From NCBI GenBank assembly GCA_963807085.1, contig CAWEBB010000021.1:62001-126000 (forward strand): a stretch of 64,000 nucleotides of DNA, read 5' to 3'. Position numbers and translations under genes: made by a program. This DNA comes from JACKII01 sp963807085 (GTDB lineage Bacteria; Pseudomonadota; Alphaproteobacteria; Bin95). The notes under the pieces were generated by a model that did no database searches, had not been told where the DNA came from, and was given only the letters and a program-made list of their open reading frames with translations. Below, one piece after another: positions 53,291 through 63,307 of the stretch (position 1 is its first letter; each line of letters begins with the position of its first letter).

Positions 53291-56156
53291 ATGCTCGAAA
53301 AACTCGCCGGCCCGCCGGAACAGGTGAACACCTCGCCGGTCGTTTCCGACGAGGTGAAGACCTCAACCTGCTACATGTGCGCCTGCCGTTGCGGCATCAG
53401 GGTACACCTCAAGGATGGCGGCATCCGCTTTATTGAGGGGAACAAAAAGCATCCGGTGAACAAGGGCGTGCTCTGCGCCAAGGGTTCGGCCGGCATCATG
53501 CATCATTTCTCGCCGGCGCGGCTGACCAAGCCGCTCAGGCGTGTCGGCCCGCGCGGCTCCAGTGAGTTCGAGGAAATCTCCTGGGACGAGGCGCTGCAGA
53601 CCGCGACCCAATGGCTTTCGAAAATCCGCAACGAGGATCCAAAAAAGCTGGCCTTCTTTACCGGCCGCGACCAGAGCCAGTCCCTCACCGGCTTTTGGGC
53701 GCAGCAGTTCGGAACGCCGAACTTTGCCGCGCATGGCGGCTTCTGCTCGGTCAACATGGCGGCGGGGGGCATCTATACGATCGGCGGCTCGTTCTGGGAA
53801 TTCGGCGAGCCGGACTGGGATCACACCAAGTACCTGATGATGTTCGGCCTCGCGGAAGATCACGACTTCGAACCCGATCAAGATGGGTCTCGGCAAGATG
53901 AAGACCCGCGGCGCCAAGGTGGTGGCCGTCAACCCGGTCCGAACCGGCTATGCGGCCATCGCCGACGAGTGGATCGGCATCCGCCCCGGCACAGATGGTC
54001 TGTTCGTGCTGGCGCTGGTGCATGAGTTGCTGAAGGCCGACAAGATCGACCTGGACTATCTGGCCCGCTACACCAACGCCACCTGGCTGGTGCGCATCGC
54101 ACCAGGCGAGGCGGACGACGGCCTGTTCGTGCGCGACGAAGAGGGCTCGCCGCTCGCCTGGGACCGCAGCGCCGAGGCCACGGTCAAGGCGCAATCGCCC
54201 GGCACCCAGCCCGCCATGGTGGGCGAGGTGGAACTGCCGGACGGACGCAAGGCCGTGCCATCCTTCCAGTTGATGGCGGAGCGTTATCTGGCAGAGGAAT
54301 ACTCGCCCGACGCGGTGGCGGAGCGCTGCGGCGTGCCCGCGGAGCAAATTCGTGCGGTTGCGGCCGAACTGGCCGATGTGGCGTTCGAACAAACCGTGAC
54401 GCTCGACATTCCGTGGACCGATTGGACCGGCCGCCAGCACGAGCAAATGGTCGGCCGGCCGGTCGCCTTCCATGCCATGCGGGGCATCAGCGCCCACAGC
54501 AACGGCTTCCACACCTGCCGCACCCTGCACCTGCTGCAGATGATCCTGGGCGCGGTCGATACCCCTGGCAGCTTCCGCTACAAGCCGCCGTTCCCGCGGC
54601 CCGCGCCGCCCGGCCCGAAGCCCGCGGGCAAGCCGGAGCATCTGGGGCCGAACCAGCCCATGCCAGGACCGCCGCTGGGATTCACCGCCGGACCGGAAGA
54701 TCTGCTGCTGGACGAAAACGGCGGGCCGATGCGCATCGACCACGCCTATAGCTGGAAGGCTCCGCTGTCCGCCCACGGCATGATGCACATGGTCATCCAC
54801 AACGCCTGGGCCGGCGATCCGTACAAGATCGATACCCTGTTCATGTACATGGCGAACATGGGCTGGAACTCGTCGATGAACATCGACAACACGCTGGCCA
54901 TGCTGACCGACACGGACGAGGCAACAGGCGAGTACAAGATCCCGCGCATCATCTATTCCGACGCCTTTTGGTCGGAGACCATCGCCTATGCCGATCTGGT
55001 GCTGCCCGACACCACCTATCTGGAGCGCTGGGACGCGGTGTCGATCCTCGACCGGCCGATTTCCAGCGCCCATGGCCCCGCCGACGCCATTCGCCAGCCT
55101 GTGGTCAAGCCGGATCGCGACGTGCGCCCCTTTCAGGAAGTAATTGTCGACCTCGGCTACCGCCTGGGGCTGCCGGGGTTCACCAACGAGGACGGCACGG
55201 CGAAATACCCGGGCGGCTACCCGGACTATCTGGTGAACCATACACGGGGCGCACCGGATATCGGGCCGCTGGCGGGCTTTCGCGGCCTGGACGGCAACGA
55301 GCACGGCCGCGGCGCGCCGAACCCGAACCAGTTGGAGCGCTATATCGAAAACGGCTGCTTCTGGAGCCATGAACTGGACGACAACCAGCTCTACTTCAAG
55401 CACGCGAACAAGGACTATCTGGAGTGGTCGGCGGGCATGGGCTTCATCCCGAATGCCAATCCGATCGTCCTGCAGATTTACTCAGAGCCCCTGCAGAAAT
55501 TCCGGTTGGCGGGCCAGGGCCATGGCGCAATCTTACCGCCGGAGGAAGAGAGGGCGCGCATCGTCGAATATTTCGATCCGCTGCCGATCTGGTACGCGCC
55601 GTTCGAGGAAGCCGCGGTGCAGACGGACGAATTCCCGCTGCATGCCATCACCCAGCGCCCGATGGCCATGTATCATTCCTGGGGCTCACAAAACGCCTGG
55701 CTCCGCCAGATCCACGGCCACAACCCGCTGTTCATCCCGCGCGCTCTGGGCGAAAGGCATGGCATTCGGGATGGCGACTGGGTAAGGCTCACCTCGCATA
55801 ACGGCTCGATCGTCGCGATTGCCAAGCTGATGGAGGGCGTCAACCCGAACACGGTCTGGACCTGGAACGCCATCGGCAAGCGCAAGGGCGCCTGGAACCT
55901 GGACCAGAAAGCGCCGGAGGCGACCAAGGGTTTCCTCTTGAACCAGCTGATCGGCGAGCTGCTGCCGGACGGCAAGACCGCCAACGCTGACCCGGTGACG
56001 GGCCAGGCCGCGTGGTACGACCTGCGCGTGCGGCTGGAAAAGGTCCCCGCAGCGGAAGCCGATGCCCTGTCGACCAGCCGCCTCCCTGCCCTGCCCCCGC
56101 CGCGCTCGGTCGCCCGCCGCCCGGAAATCCTGCGCTACGGCAAGATGTGGGCGTGA
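53291..56156 (+). CDS. soeA: SoeA-like molybdopterin oxidoreductase, large subunit (one frameshift)
   Basis: Catalytic subunit of a cytoplasmic sulfite-oxidising molybdoenzyme of the DMSO-reductase family. The 4Fe-4S site uses Cys27, Cys30, Cys34 and Cys62 (CYMCACRCG, GVLCAKG). Cys152 in HGGFCSVNMAAGG is the predicted Mo ligand and is encoded by TGC, not TGA. One extra T at 53867-53868 splits AEDHD from SNPIKMGLGKM. After repair the length is about 954, matching SoeA. ATG at 53291 preferred, 53246 possible. SoeA is assigned by overall likeness, and formate dehydrogenase or other DMSO-reductase members are the alternative. Confidence 0.8.
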
Positions 56157-56193
56157 AGCTGTGCCGGTTCCTGTACCCATCAAACGCCATCTC

Positions 56194-56290
56194 ATCCTGA
56201 GTAGCCGCCAAGCGGCCTATCCGAGGGGCCGTTTTACCGTGCCGCAAAACCCCTTTGGTATGCCCGGCATCTGGCCGGGCTACTCAGGAT
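56194..56290. repeat. REP-like element between soeA and soeB
   Basis: ATCCTGAGTAGCC (56194-56206) is perfectly inverted as GGCTACTCAGGAT (56278-56290). Inside are GCCCGGC-ATCTG-GCCGGGC (56262-56280, overlapping the outer arm) and GCCGCCAAGCGGC. CATCCTGAG... ends resemble the abundant dispersed alphaproteobacterial repeats. It lies within a presumed operon, so its transcript would fold between the two subunit genes. Confidence 0.7.
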
Positions 56291-56324
56291 AAAATTAAAG
56301 AATTGAGCTGAGAGACAAAACATC

Positions 56325-57047
56325 ATGACCGCTCTTCCCGCCTCTACCGGAAAAAAACTCGGTCTGGTCATCGACCTGGACATCTGCGTCGGCTGTCATG
56401 CCTGTGCCGTGAACTGCAAGGAGTGGAACACCGGCGGCCACTTCGCCCCCCTGACCGATTACGACCCTTACGGCCAGTCGCCGGATGGCGTCTGGTTGAA
56501 TCGCGTTCACTCCTACGAGACAGGCGAGGGCGCGGCGGGCCGCACGGTCCACTTTCCCAAATCCTGCCTGCATTGCGAGGATGCGGCCTGCGTCACCGTC
56601 TGCCCGACCGGCGCCAGCTACAAACGGGCGGAAGACGGCATCGTGCTGGTGAATGCCGAGACCTGCATCGGCTGCAAGCTCTGCTCCTGGGCCTGCCCCT
56701 ATGGCGCGCGCGAATACGACGTGGACGATGGCGTGATGAAAAAGTGCACGCTCTGCATCGACCGCATCTACAACGAGAATCTGGAAGAAGAAGAGCGGGT
56801 GCCGGCCTGTGTCTCCACCTGCCCGGCGGGCGCGCGCCATTACGGGGATTTGGGCGACCCGGATTCCGCCGTCAGCCAGTTGGTCGTCGAGCGCCTCGGC
56901 TATGACCTGATGCCGGAGCTTGGCTATAAGCCGGTCAACAAATACCTGCCGCCGCGCGAAGCCGCCTCCCGCCACGCAGCACTGCCCGAAGACAAGAGCA
57001 AGCCGACCGGCGTGCTGAAATGGCTGGACCGGGTGTTGTCGGTTTAG
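56325..57047 (+). CDS. soeB: SoeB-like iron-sulfur subunit (4 x 4Fe-4S)
   Basis: 240 residues. Four ferredoxin-type cysteine groups: CVGCHACAVNC (from Cys21), CLHCEDAACVTVC, CIGCKLCSWAC and CTLCIDRI/CVSTC. This is the electron-transfer subunit layout of DMSO reductase, thiosulfate reductase and SoeABC. It follows soeA after 169 bases on the same strand. A membrane anchor (SoeC, eight helices) would be expected next but is not present, since the following gene is a nitronate-monooxygenase-like enzyme. Confidence 0.87.
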   Translation: MTALPASTGKKLGLVIDLDICVGCHACAVNCKEWNTGGHFAPLTDYDPYGQSPDGVWLNRVHSYETGEGAAGRTVHFPKSCLHCEDAACVTVCPTGASYKRAEDGIVLVNAETCIGCKLCSWACPYGAREYDVDDGVMKKCTLCIDRIYNENLEEEERVPACVSTCPAGARHYGDLGDPDSAVSQLVVERLGYDLMPELGYKPVNKYLPPREAASRHAALPEDKSKPTGVLKWLDRVLSV

Positions 57048-57200
57048 CGGTCGGATGGCGCGGCGAAAGGCGCTTGTTCCCTGACCAAGCCTTCACCCAC
57101 AGCTTGTCGAAGGGTGAAGGGCAGCGGGGGAGGGTCGGCGGCACTTCCAGCCGGCACCAATGTTCGTCAATATGGGGCCACACATGACCGGAGACGCCCT

Positions 57201-58305
57201 ATGACCAGCCTGCACACGCCGCTCTGCGACCTGTTGGAAATCGAATACCCCATCGTCCTTGCCGGCATGGGCTCCTGGGGTATGGGGACGCCGCCGGCGC
57301 TGGTCGCCGCGGTTTCTAACGCAGGCGGTCTCGGTGTGCTGGGCTGCTCGAATCTTGCGCCCCAAGAGGTGGAGGACCGTATCCGCGAAGTCCGCCGCCT
57401 GACCGACAAGCCCTTTGGCGTAGACCTGCTGCTGCCGGCCTCCCTGAAGCAGGCGCCCGGCTCCCGCGCGGCTGTGCGCCAGGAAATCCGGGACAATCAC
57501 CCGGAACACTGGGCCTTCCTTGAAGAGTTGCACCGGCGCTTCGACCTGCCGGAGCGCCCCTTCCAGCACGATCATGTCATCTCTGCCGAACTGATCGCCC
57601 AGCAGATCGAGGTGACCCTGAACGAGCGCGTGCCGGTATTCGCGGCCGGGTCTGGGCGATCCGGCGATCGTCGTACCCCGGGCGCGCGAGATCGGCATGA
57701 AGGTCATGGGCGTCTGCGGCTCGCCGCGCAACGCCGTCCGCCAGGTCAAGGCAGGCGTCGACGCCATCATCGCCCAGGGCACGGAGGGCGGCGGCCATAC
57801 CGGCCAGATCGCGAGTTTCGCCCTGCTGCCGCAAGTGGTCGACGCGGCGGGCGATATCCCCGTCCTGGGGGCTGGCGGCATTACAGACGGCCGCGGCGTG
57901 GCGGCGGCGCTGGCGCTGGGTGCGCTGGGCGTTTGGGTCGGCACGGCCTTCCTGGTGGCCGACGAGGGCGGCCTGCCCGATGCGCTGAAGGACCAGATCG
58001 TGAACGCCTCCACCGGCGACATGCGCATCTCGCCCTACTGGACCGGCAAGACCGTGCGCGCCGTGCAGAACGACGTGGCCAAGGCATGGGAGGAAAGCGG
58101 CTTACCCGCGCTGCCGACGCCGCACCAGCGCGTGCTGATGGAGGACTTCAAAGAAGCCGCTATGGCCGCCGGGCGCTACGAAATCACCATGAATGCCGGT
58201 GGTCAGGGTGCCGGCATGATCACAAAGCGCCGGCCCGCCGCCGAGATCTTCGCCGACCTAGTGGAGAGCACGCGCGAAAGGCTCGATCGGCTGAGGCGTA
58301 TCTGA
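57201..58305 (+). CDS. nitronate monooxygenase-like FMN enzyme (one frameshift)
   Basis: About 367 residues. TIM barrel of the NPD/2-nitropropane dioxygenase family: PIVLAGMGSWGMGTPPALVA, VSNAGGLGVLG, QGTEGGGHTGQIAS and VLGAGGITDGRGVAAALALG with GTAFLVADE. ATG at 57201 with GGAGAC upstream. The two halves are split at GGGTCTGGGC (57650-57657), where one extra T breaks VFAAG-LGDPAIVVPRAREI. Enoyl-reductase FabK-like activity is an alternative. It is not clear whether it belongs to the sulfur set before it. Confidence 0.85.
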
Positions 58306-58643
58306 CCGTCTGCCGATATCGCTAGTAGTGCGGATTTTCCTCGAATCGACATCACAGGTCTTTCCCTCGTCCCTGACTTGACCAGGGATCCATGCCGGAG
58401 GGCCCACCCAAGGAACCTAGTTTGCGCGAGGGCTTTCGCATGACTTCCGCTTTCGCGGGAGAGAAGGCAGGAGTGGCCCATCCGGTCCGCACGAAGCTTT
58501 AAAGCATACCATGTCCTATGCTTTAGCCGGCCGCTTGATCCGGACGCGGTGTTTGGTCGGCAAACATCCAGCCGCTGGCCCGCCGGCTATGGGGCGCTTA
58601 AACTCGCACAGTCAACACGATACCGCCAAGAGGAACCCCGCCC
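58306..58643. other. 340-base gap with a dispersed repeat and a dyad
   Basis: From about 58350 to 58470 the sequence (CTTGACCAGGGATCCATGCC, CTTTCGCGGGAGAGAAGG) looks like a common dispersed intergenic repeat of alphaproteobacteria. TAAAGCATA-CCATGTCC-TATGCTTTA (58500-58525) is a perfect 9-bp dyad about 120 bases before the SDR start and may be an operator or a hairpin. Confidence 0.5.
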
Positions 58644-59408
<765 letters not shown>

Positions 59409-59453
59409 GGAGGACAGAGCCAGCTATTTGGTGCGCAGCGGTGGCGGCGTGGT

Positions 59454-60271
59454 CTCGGCCACCTGTATCTTTATCGGACGGCGGTCCTGATGATCGTGCT
59501 CAACCTGCTGGTGGGCGTGGCCTTGCTGCTCGGCGGCTGGCGGCACCGCGAACACGATTTCAATCTCGCAGGCGCGCGGTCCTTTCTCGTGGTGCTGATA
59601 CCGCTGGCGATCTTTGCGCTGGTGATGCCGAATTTCACGATAACAACGTCCGATCCGACCTATTCCCGATCCCAGGCTGGCTTCATCGCCCTCCTCACTG
59701 TGCTGCTTTACGGAGTTTTCCTGGCGATCCAGACCGCGCGGCATCGCAGCTACTTCGTGCAGCCGTGGCGGGAGAGCGCGGTGACACAGCAGGCAACGAT
59801 GCGTGCCCGCGGCCCGGTCCGGTCCACGCCTTTCCACGGCATCATGCTGCCGCTCACCATACTGCCGATCGTGCTGCTGTCGAAGGACCTGGCGCATCTG
59901 GTGGATTTCAGCATCGTCCGGGCAGAGGAGCCTGCCGCGCTTGGTGGCATTATCATCGCCCTGCTGGTGCTGACGCCGGAGGGCCTGGCCGCCATGAGCG
60001 CAGCCAGGGCCAACGCCTTGCAGCGCTCCGTCAACGTCCTGCTCGGTTCGGCGCTGGCGACCATCGGGCTGACCGTGCCCGCCGCGCTCGCCATCTGCCT
60101 GATTATCGGTCAGCCCATTGTCCTGGGGCTGGACCATGCATCGATGGTCATTCTGATGACGACGCTCCTCGTCAGCATGATCACGTTCGGCGACGGCCGG
60201 ACCAACATTCTGCATGTGCGGTTCACCTGGTGCTGTTTCTCGCGTATACCATGCTAATCTTTAGACCGTGA
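59454..60271 (+). pseudogene. chaA: ChaA-like calcium/proton antiporter, N-terminal half missing
   Basis: Open frame from about 59454 (LYRTAVLMIVLNLLVGVALL, GGWRHREHDFNLAGA) to SNVLL-type repeat two: LLVLTPEGLAAMSAARANAL, LLGSALATIGLTVPA. It ends after one missing base near 60216 in VHLVLFLAYTMLIFRP at 60271. The first alpha-repeat and about 110 residues expected upstream are absent; the SDR stop lies 45 bases before. A CaCA exchanger needs both repeats, so this is a truncated remnant even if the frameshift is an error. Confidence 0.7.
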
Positions 60272-60316
60272 CGGAAAGGGCCCCAGCCATGCGAAACCGG
60301 AAGGAACGCGTCCGTC

Positions 60317-61342
60317 ATGGTTAGCCTTTTGGACCGCCTCGTCACCTTTCCGCAGGCGCCGCTCGGCCATACCCAGCCGACGCCGCTGGAGCGGGCGGAG
60401 CACCTCTCCGCCGACCTGGGCATCGACCTCTGGCTGAAACGGGACGACGTGACCGGCCTGGGCCTCGGCGGCAACAAGGTGCGCCAACTCTCGTTCTATG
60501 TGGGCGAGGCCATGGCGAAACGTGCCGACGCGTTGCTCATCACCGGCGCAGTGCAGTCCAACTTCATGCGCACGGCCGCCGCCGCGGGGGCGAAGCTGGG
60601 GCTGAGCGTGCATTTGCAGCTGGAGGAGCGGGTGACGAGCGACGATCCGCTCTATCATACCGGCGGCAACGTGTTCCTGGACGACCTGTTCGGGGCGGAG
60701 CGCCGCGCCTATCCGGCGGGCGAGGACGAGGCGGGCGCGGACAAGGCGCTCGCCGCATGGGCCGACGAACTGCGGCAGGCGGGCCGCAACCCCTACATCA
60801 TCCCGCTCGGCCCCGGCCATCCGCCGCTCGGCGCGCTCGGCTATTGCCTGGCCGCCGCCGAATATCTGACGCAATACAGCGCAAATACGGTGCATGTGGT
60901 GGCGTCGGGCAGCGGCGCCACCCATGCCGGGCTGTTGTTCGGCCTGCGCGCGCTCGGCTGCCCGGACCCGGTACTGGGCATCTGCGTCCGCCGCCCGGCC
61001 GGCGAGCAGATCCCGCGCCTGTTCGACCGCTGCCGCGAGATCGCCGAACTGCTGGCGATGGACAATCCCGTCTATGAGGACGACATCTCGCTGTTCGACG
61101 ACAGCCTCGCCCCCGGCTATGGCCAGGTGAGCCCGGCGCTGGTCGAGGCCATCACCATGATGGCGCGCCGGGAGGGCGTGGTGCTGGACCCGGTTTATAC
61201 GGGCAAAGTGTTCGCCGGGCTGCTGGCCATACGCCGCCGCCACATCATCCCTGACGGTCAGCGGGTGGTTTTCTGGCACACCGGCGGGGCGCCCGGCCTG
61301 TTCGCCTATCAGCATATGTTGCAGGCGGTCATGGGCCGCTGA
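60317..61342 (+). CDS. D-cysteine desulfhydrase/ACC deaminase-family PLP enzyme
   Basis: 341 residues, fold-type II. GLGLGGNKVRQLSFY carries the PLP lysine (Lys54), with AVQSNFMRTAAAAGAKLGL and VVASGSGATHAGL the phosphate-binding loop. Activity could be D-cysteine desulfhydrase, ACC deaminase or another beta-elimination. No frameshift. The near-identical spacing of family motifs makes the fold sure, but the substrate is open. Confidence 0.88.
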   Translation: MVSLLDRLVTFPQAPLGHTQPTPLERAEHLSADLGIDLWLKRDDVTGLGLGGNKVRQLSFYVGEAMAKRADALLITGAVQSNFMRTAAAAGAKLGLSVHLQLEERVTSDDPLYHTGGNVFLDDLFGAERRAYPAGEDEAGADKALAAWADELRQAGRNPYIIPLGPGHPPLGALGYCLAAAEYLTQYSANTVHVVASGSGATHAGLLFGLRALGCPDPVLGICVRRPAGEQIPRLFDRCREIAELLAMDNPVYEDDISLFDDSLAPGYGQVSPALVEAITMMARREGVVLDPVYTGKVFAGLLAIRRRHIIPDGQRVVFWHTGGAPGLFAYQHMLQAVMGR

Positions 61343-61416
61343 CCGGCGCGAGTCGAAAGGTGAAGTATCGATGCGGTTCGGCGCGGTAGGTGGTCTTGAC
61401 GGAACTCGTTCGCCCT

Positions 61417-62253
61417 TCAGGCGTGACGACCCAGAAAATCCAGGACGATGCGGTTGAACGCCTCCGGCTGCTCGATATTCACCAGATGACCGGCGTCGGA
61501 CAGCACGTGCAATTCGCTGCCGGCGATCTGCACGTGCATGCGCTCCCCGATATCCGCGGTAGTCAACTTGTCGGCAGAGCCGAACACCAGACAGGTCGGC
61601 ACCCGGATCGCCGGCAGGTCGACCTGCTGGTCATAGAGCACCGTCGCCCGCACGGTCTTGATGTAGCTCTCCACATGCAGCGCCGCCATGCTCTCGACCA
61701 GGCGGTCATAGGCGCGACGCGGCGCCTTCGGGCCGATCAACGTGTCGGCGACCGCGGGCGCCATCTCGCGCGGCGATTTTCCGGCCAGCAGCGGCGCGGT
61801 GCGCAGGCGCACGAATTCCTCCCGTTTCGCCGGCGAAAGGGATTTGTCGAAACCGGGCACCGTCGCGCACAACACCAGCGAGCCGACGCGGTCCGGGTAG
61901 CGCGGGTAGAAGTCCTGGAGGATGCGCCCGCCCATGGAAAGGCCGACCAGGTGGGCCTTGCCTGCACCCAAATGATCCAACAGCCGGGCCAGGTCGTGGC
62001 TGAAATCCGCAAAGTTCAGCGGCCCGTCATAGTCGTCGGAAAGGCCGTAGCCGCGCCCGTCCCAGCTGACCGCCCGAAAGCCGGCGGCCACGGCCGCGGG
62101 CAGTTGATCGTGCCAGTTCGTGCGGTTGCCGCCGATCCCGTGCAGAAACACGACCGTCGGGCTCCCGTGGCCGGAATGGTCAGGGGTGCAATGGTCATAG
62201 GCAAGCCGGGGCGAGCCGGGCACAAAATCCGTTCGCCATTCTCTCTGGGCCAA
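61417..62253 (-). CDS. alpha/beta hydrolase
   Basis: 278 residues, standard serine hydrolase: HGIGGNRTNWH (oxyanion region), GLSMGGRILQDF (Ser106 nucleophile), FGSADKLTT (acid) and SDAGHLVNIEQP (His). I use the TTG at 62253 because AAAGGA lies eight bases upstream; GTG at 62322 would add 23 residues. Related to 3-oxoadipate enol-lactonase-like enzymes. The substrate is not known. Confidence 0.83.
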   Translation of the reverse strand: MAQREWRTDFVPGSPRLAYDHCTPDHSGHGSPTVVFLHGIGGNRTNWHDQLPAAVAAGFRAVSWDGRGYGLSDDYDGPLNFADFSHDLARLLDHLGAGKAHLVGLSMGGRILQDFYPRYPDRVGSLVLCATVPGFDKSLSPAKREEFVRLRTAPLLAGKSPREMAPAVADTLIGPKAPRRAYDRLVESMAALHVESYIKTVRATVLYDQQVDLPAIRVPTCLVFGSADKLTTADIGERMHVQIAGSELHVLSDAGHLVNIEQPEAFNRIVLDFLGRHA

Positions 62254-62407
62254 GATCACGGTCCTTTCGCGCGAGGCTTCGGATAACAACCGGACGGCTT
62301 TAATCAGCACCGGCGCCGGCACGAAATCGCATACCGTTGACGCCAGCGCCCGCCCGTCGCATACCGTGCGGCGATTTTATTGGTGGATCAATCGCAGAGG
62401 CGAACCC

Positions 62408-63154
62408 GTGGCAGGTCACTCACAGTTCAAGAATATCATGCACCGCAAGGGCGCGCAGGACGCCAAACGCGCCCGCGTCTTTACCCGCATCGGCCGTGAA
62501 ATCACGGTGGCGGTCAAAATGGGCTCGCCGGAGCCGGAGGCAAACCCTCGCCTGCGTGCCGCCATCAGCGCCGCCAAGTCGGCCAACATGCCGAACGAGC
62601 GCATCGACCGGGCGATCAAGAGCGCCTCCGGCAGCGACAATAGCGACGATTACGAGGAGTTGCGCTACGAGGGCTATGGCCCCGGCGGCATCGCCGTGAT
62701 CGTGGAGGCCATGACCGACAACCGCAACCGGACGGCGTCCGAAGTGCGGTCGTTTTTCAACAAAAGCGGCGGCTCTTTGGGCGAGACCAACTCGGTCTCG
62801 TTCCTGTTCCAGCGGGTCGGCGAAATCCAGGTGTCGAAGGAAGACACGCAGTTCGACACGGTCTTTGAGGCAGCAGCATCCGCCGGCGCCCAAGACGTGG
62901 AGGATGACGAGGAAGTCTTTACCGTCGTGACCGAGGTCGAAGCCTTCAATCAGGTCTACCAGGAAGTGGATGCCGCCTTGAACGTTCGGGAGGCCAGGCT
63001 GGTCTGGCGGCCGATGGCGCCTGTCGAGGTCGCGGAAGATGACCGCGACGGCGTCATGAAGCTGCTGACGGCATTGGATGACAATGACGACGTGCAGAAC
63101 GTCTACACCAATGCCGACCTCGCCTGGCTGGCGGAGGCAATGGACGCCGCGTAG
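62408..63154 (+). CDS. yebC: YebC/PmpR family transcriptional regulator
   Basis: 248 residues from a GTG at 62408. AGHSQFKNIMHRKGAQDAKR is the family signature, followed by ARVFTRIGREITVAVK, AAKSANMPNERIDRAI, GYGPGGIAVIVEAMTDNRNR and SFFNKSGGSLGETNSVSFLF. Alphaproteobacterial members often precede ruvC. No frameshift. The exact role (transcription factor or translation factor) is debated for the family. Confidence 0.94.
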   Translation: MAGHSQFKNIMHRKGAQDAKRARVFTRIGREITVAVKMGSPEPEANPRLRAAISAAKSANMPNERIDRAIKSASGSDNSDDYEELRYEGYGPGGIAVIVEAMTDNRNRTASEVRSFFNKSGGSLGETNSVSFLFQRVGEIQVSKEDTQFDTVFEAAASAGAQDVEDDEEVFTVVTEVEAFNQVYQEVDAALNVREARLVWRPMAPVEVAEDDRDGVMKLLTALDDNDDVQNVYTNADLAWLAEAMDAA

Positions 63155-63307
63155 GGCTGATGCAGACATTTTCGCGATCCTGCATCCCCGGAGCCATTTT
63201 GCTTCCCAAAAACGGGCAGCGGCATCCGGGCTCTCTGTCGAAGTTGCACACGGAAAGAGGTCCGGGACCGTCTCTTCGAGCCATCCGGGAAAGCAGAAAC
63301 GTGGGTG

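Noticed and set aside
53744..53746. possible selenocysteine codon at the Mo site of soeA
   Set aside because: The codon at the ligand position is TGC, a normal cysteine. The only break in the gene is a one-base insertion about 120 bases downstream.
53751..55403. 550-codon minus-strand frame over soeA
   Set aside because: Shadow: soeA has all cofactor ligands. The antisense product has a biased composition without motifs.
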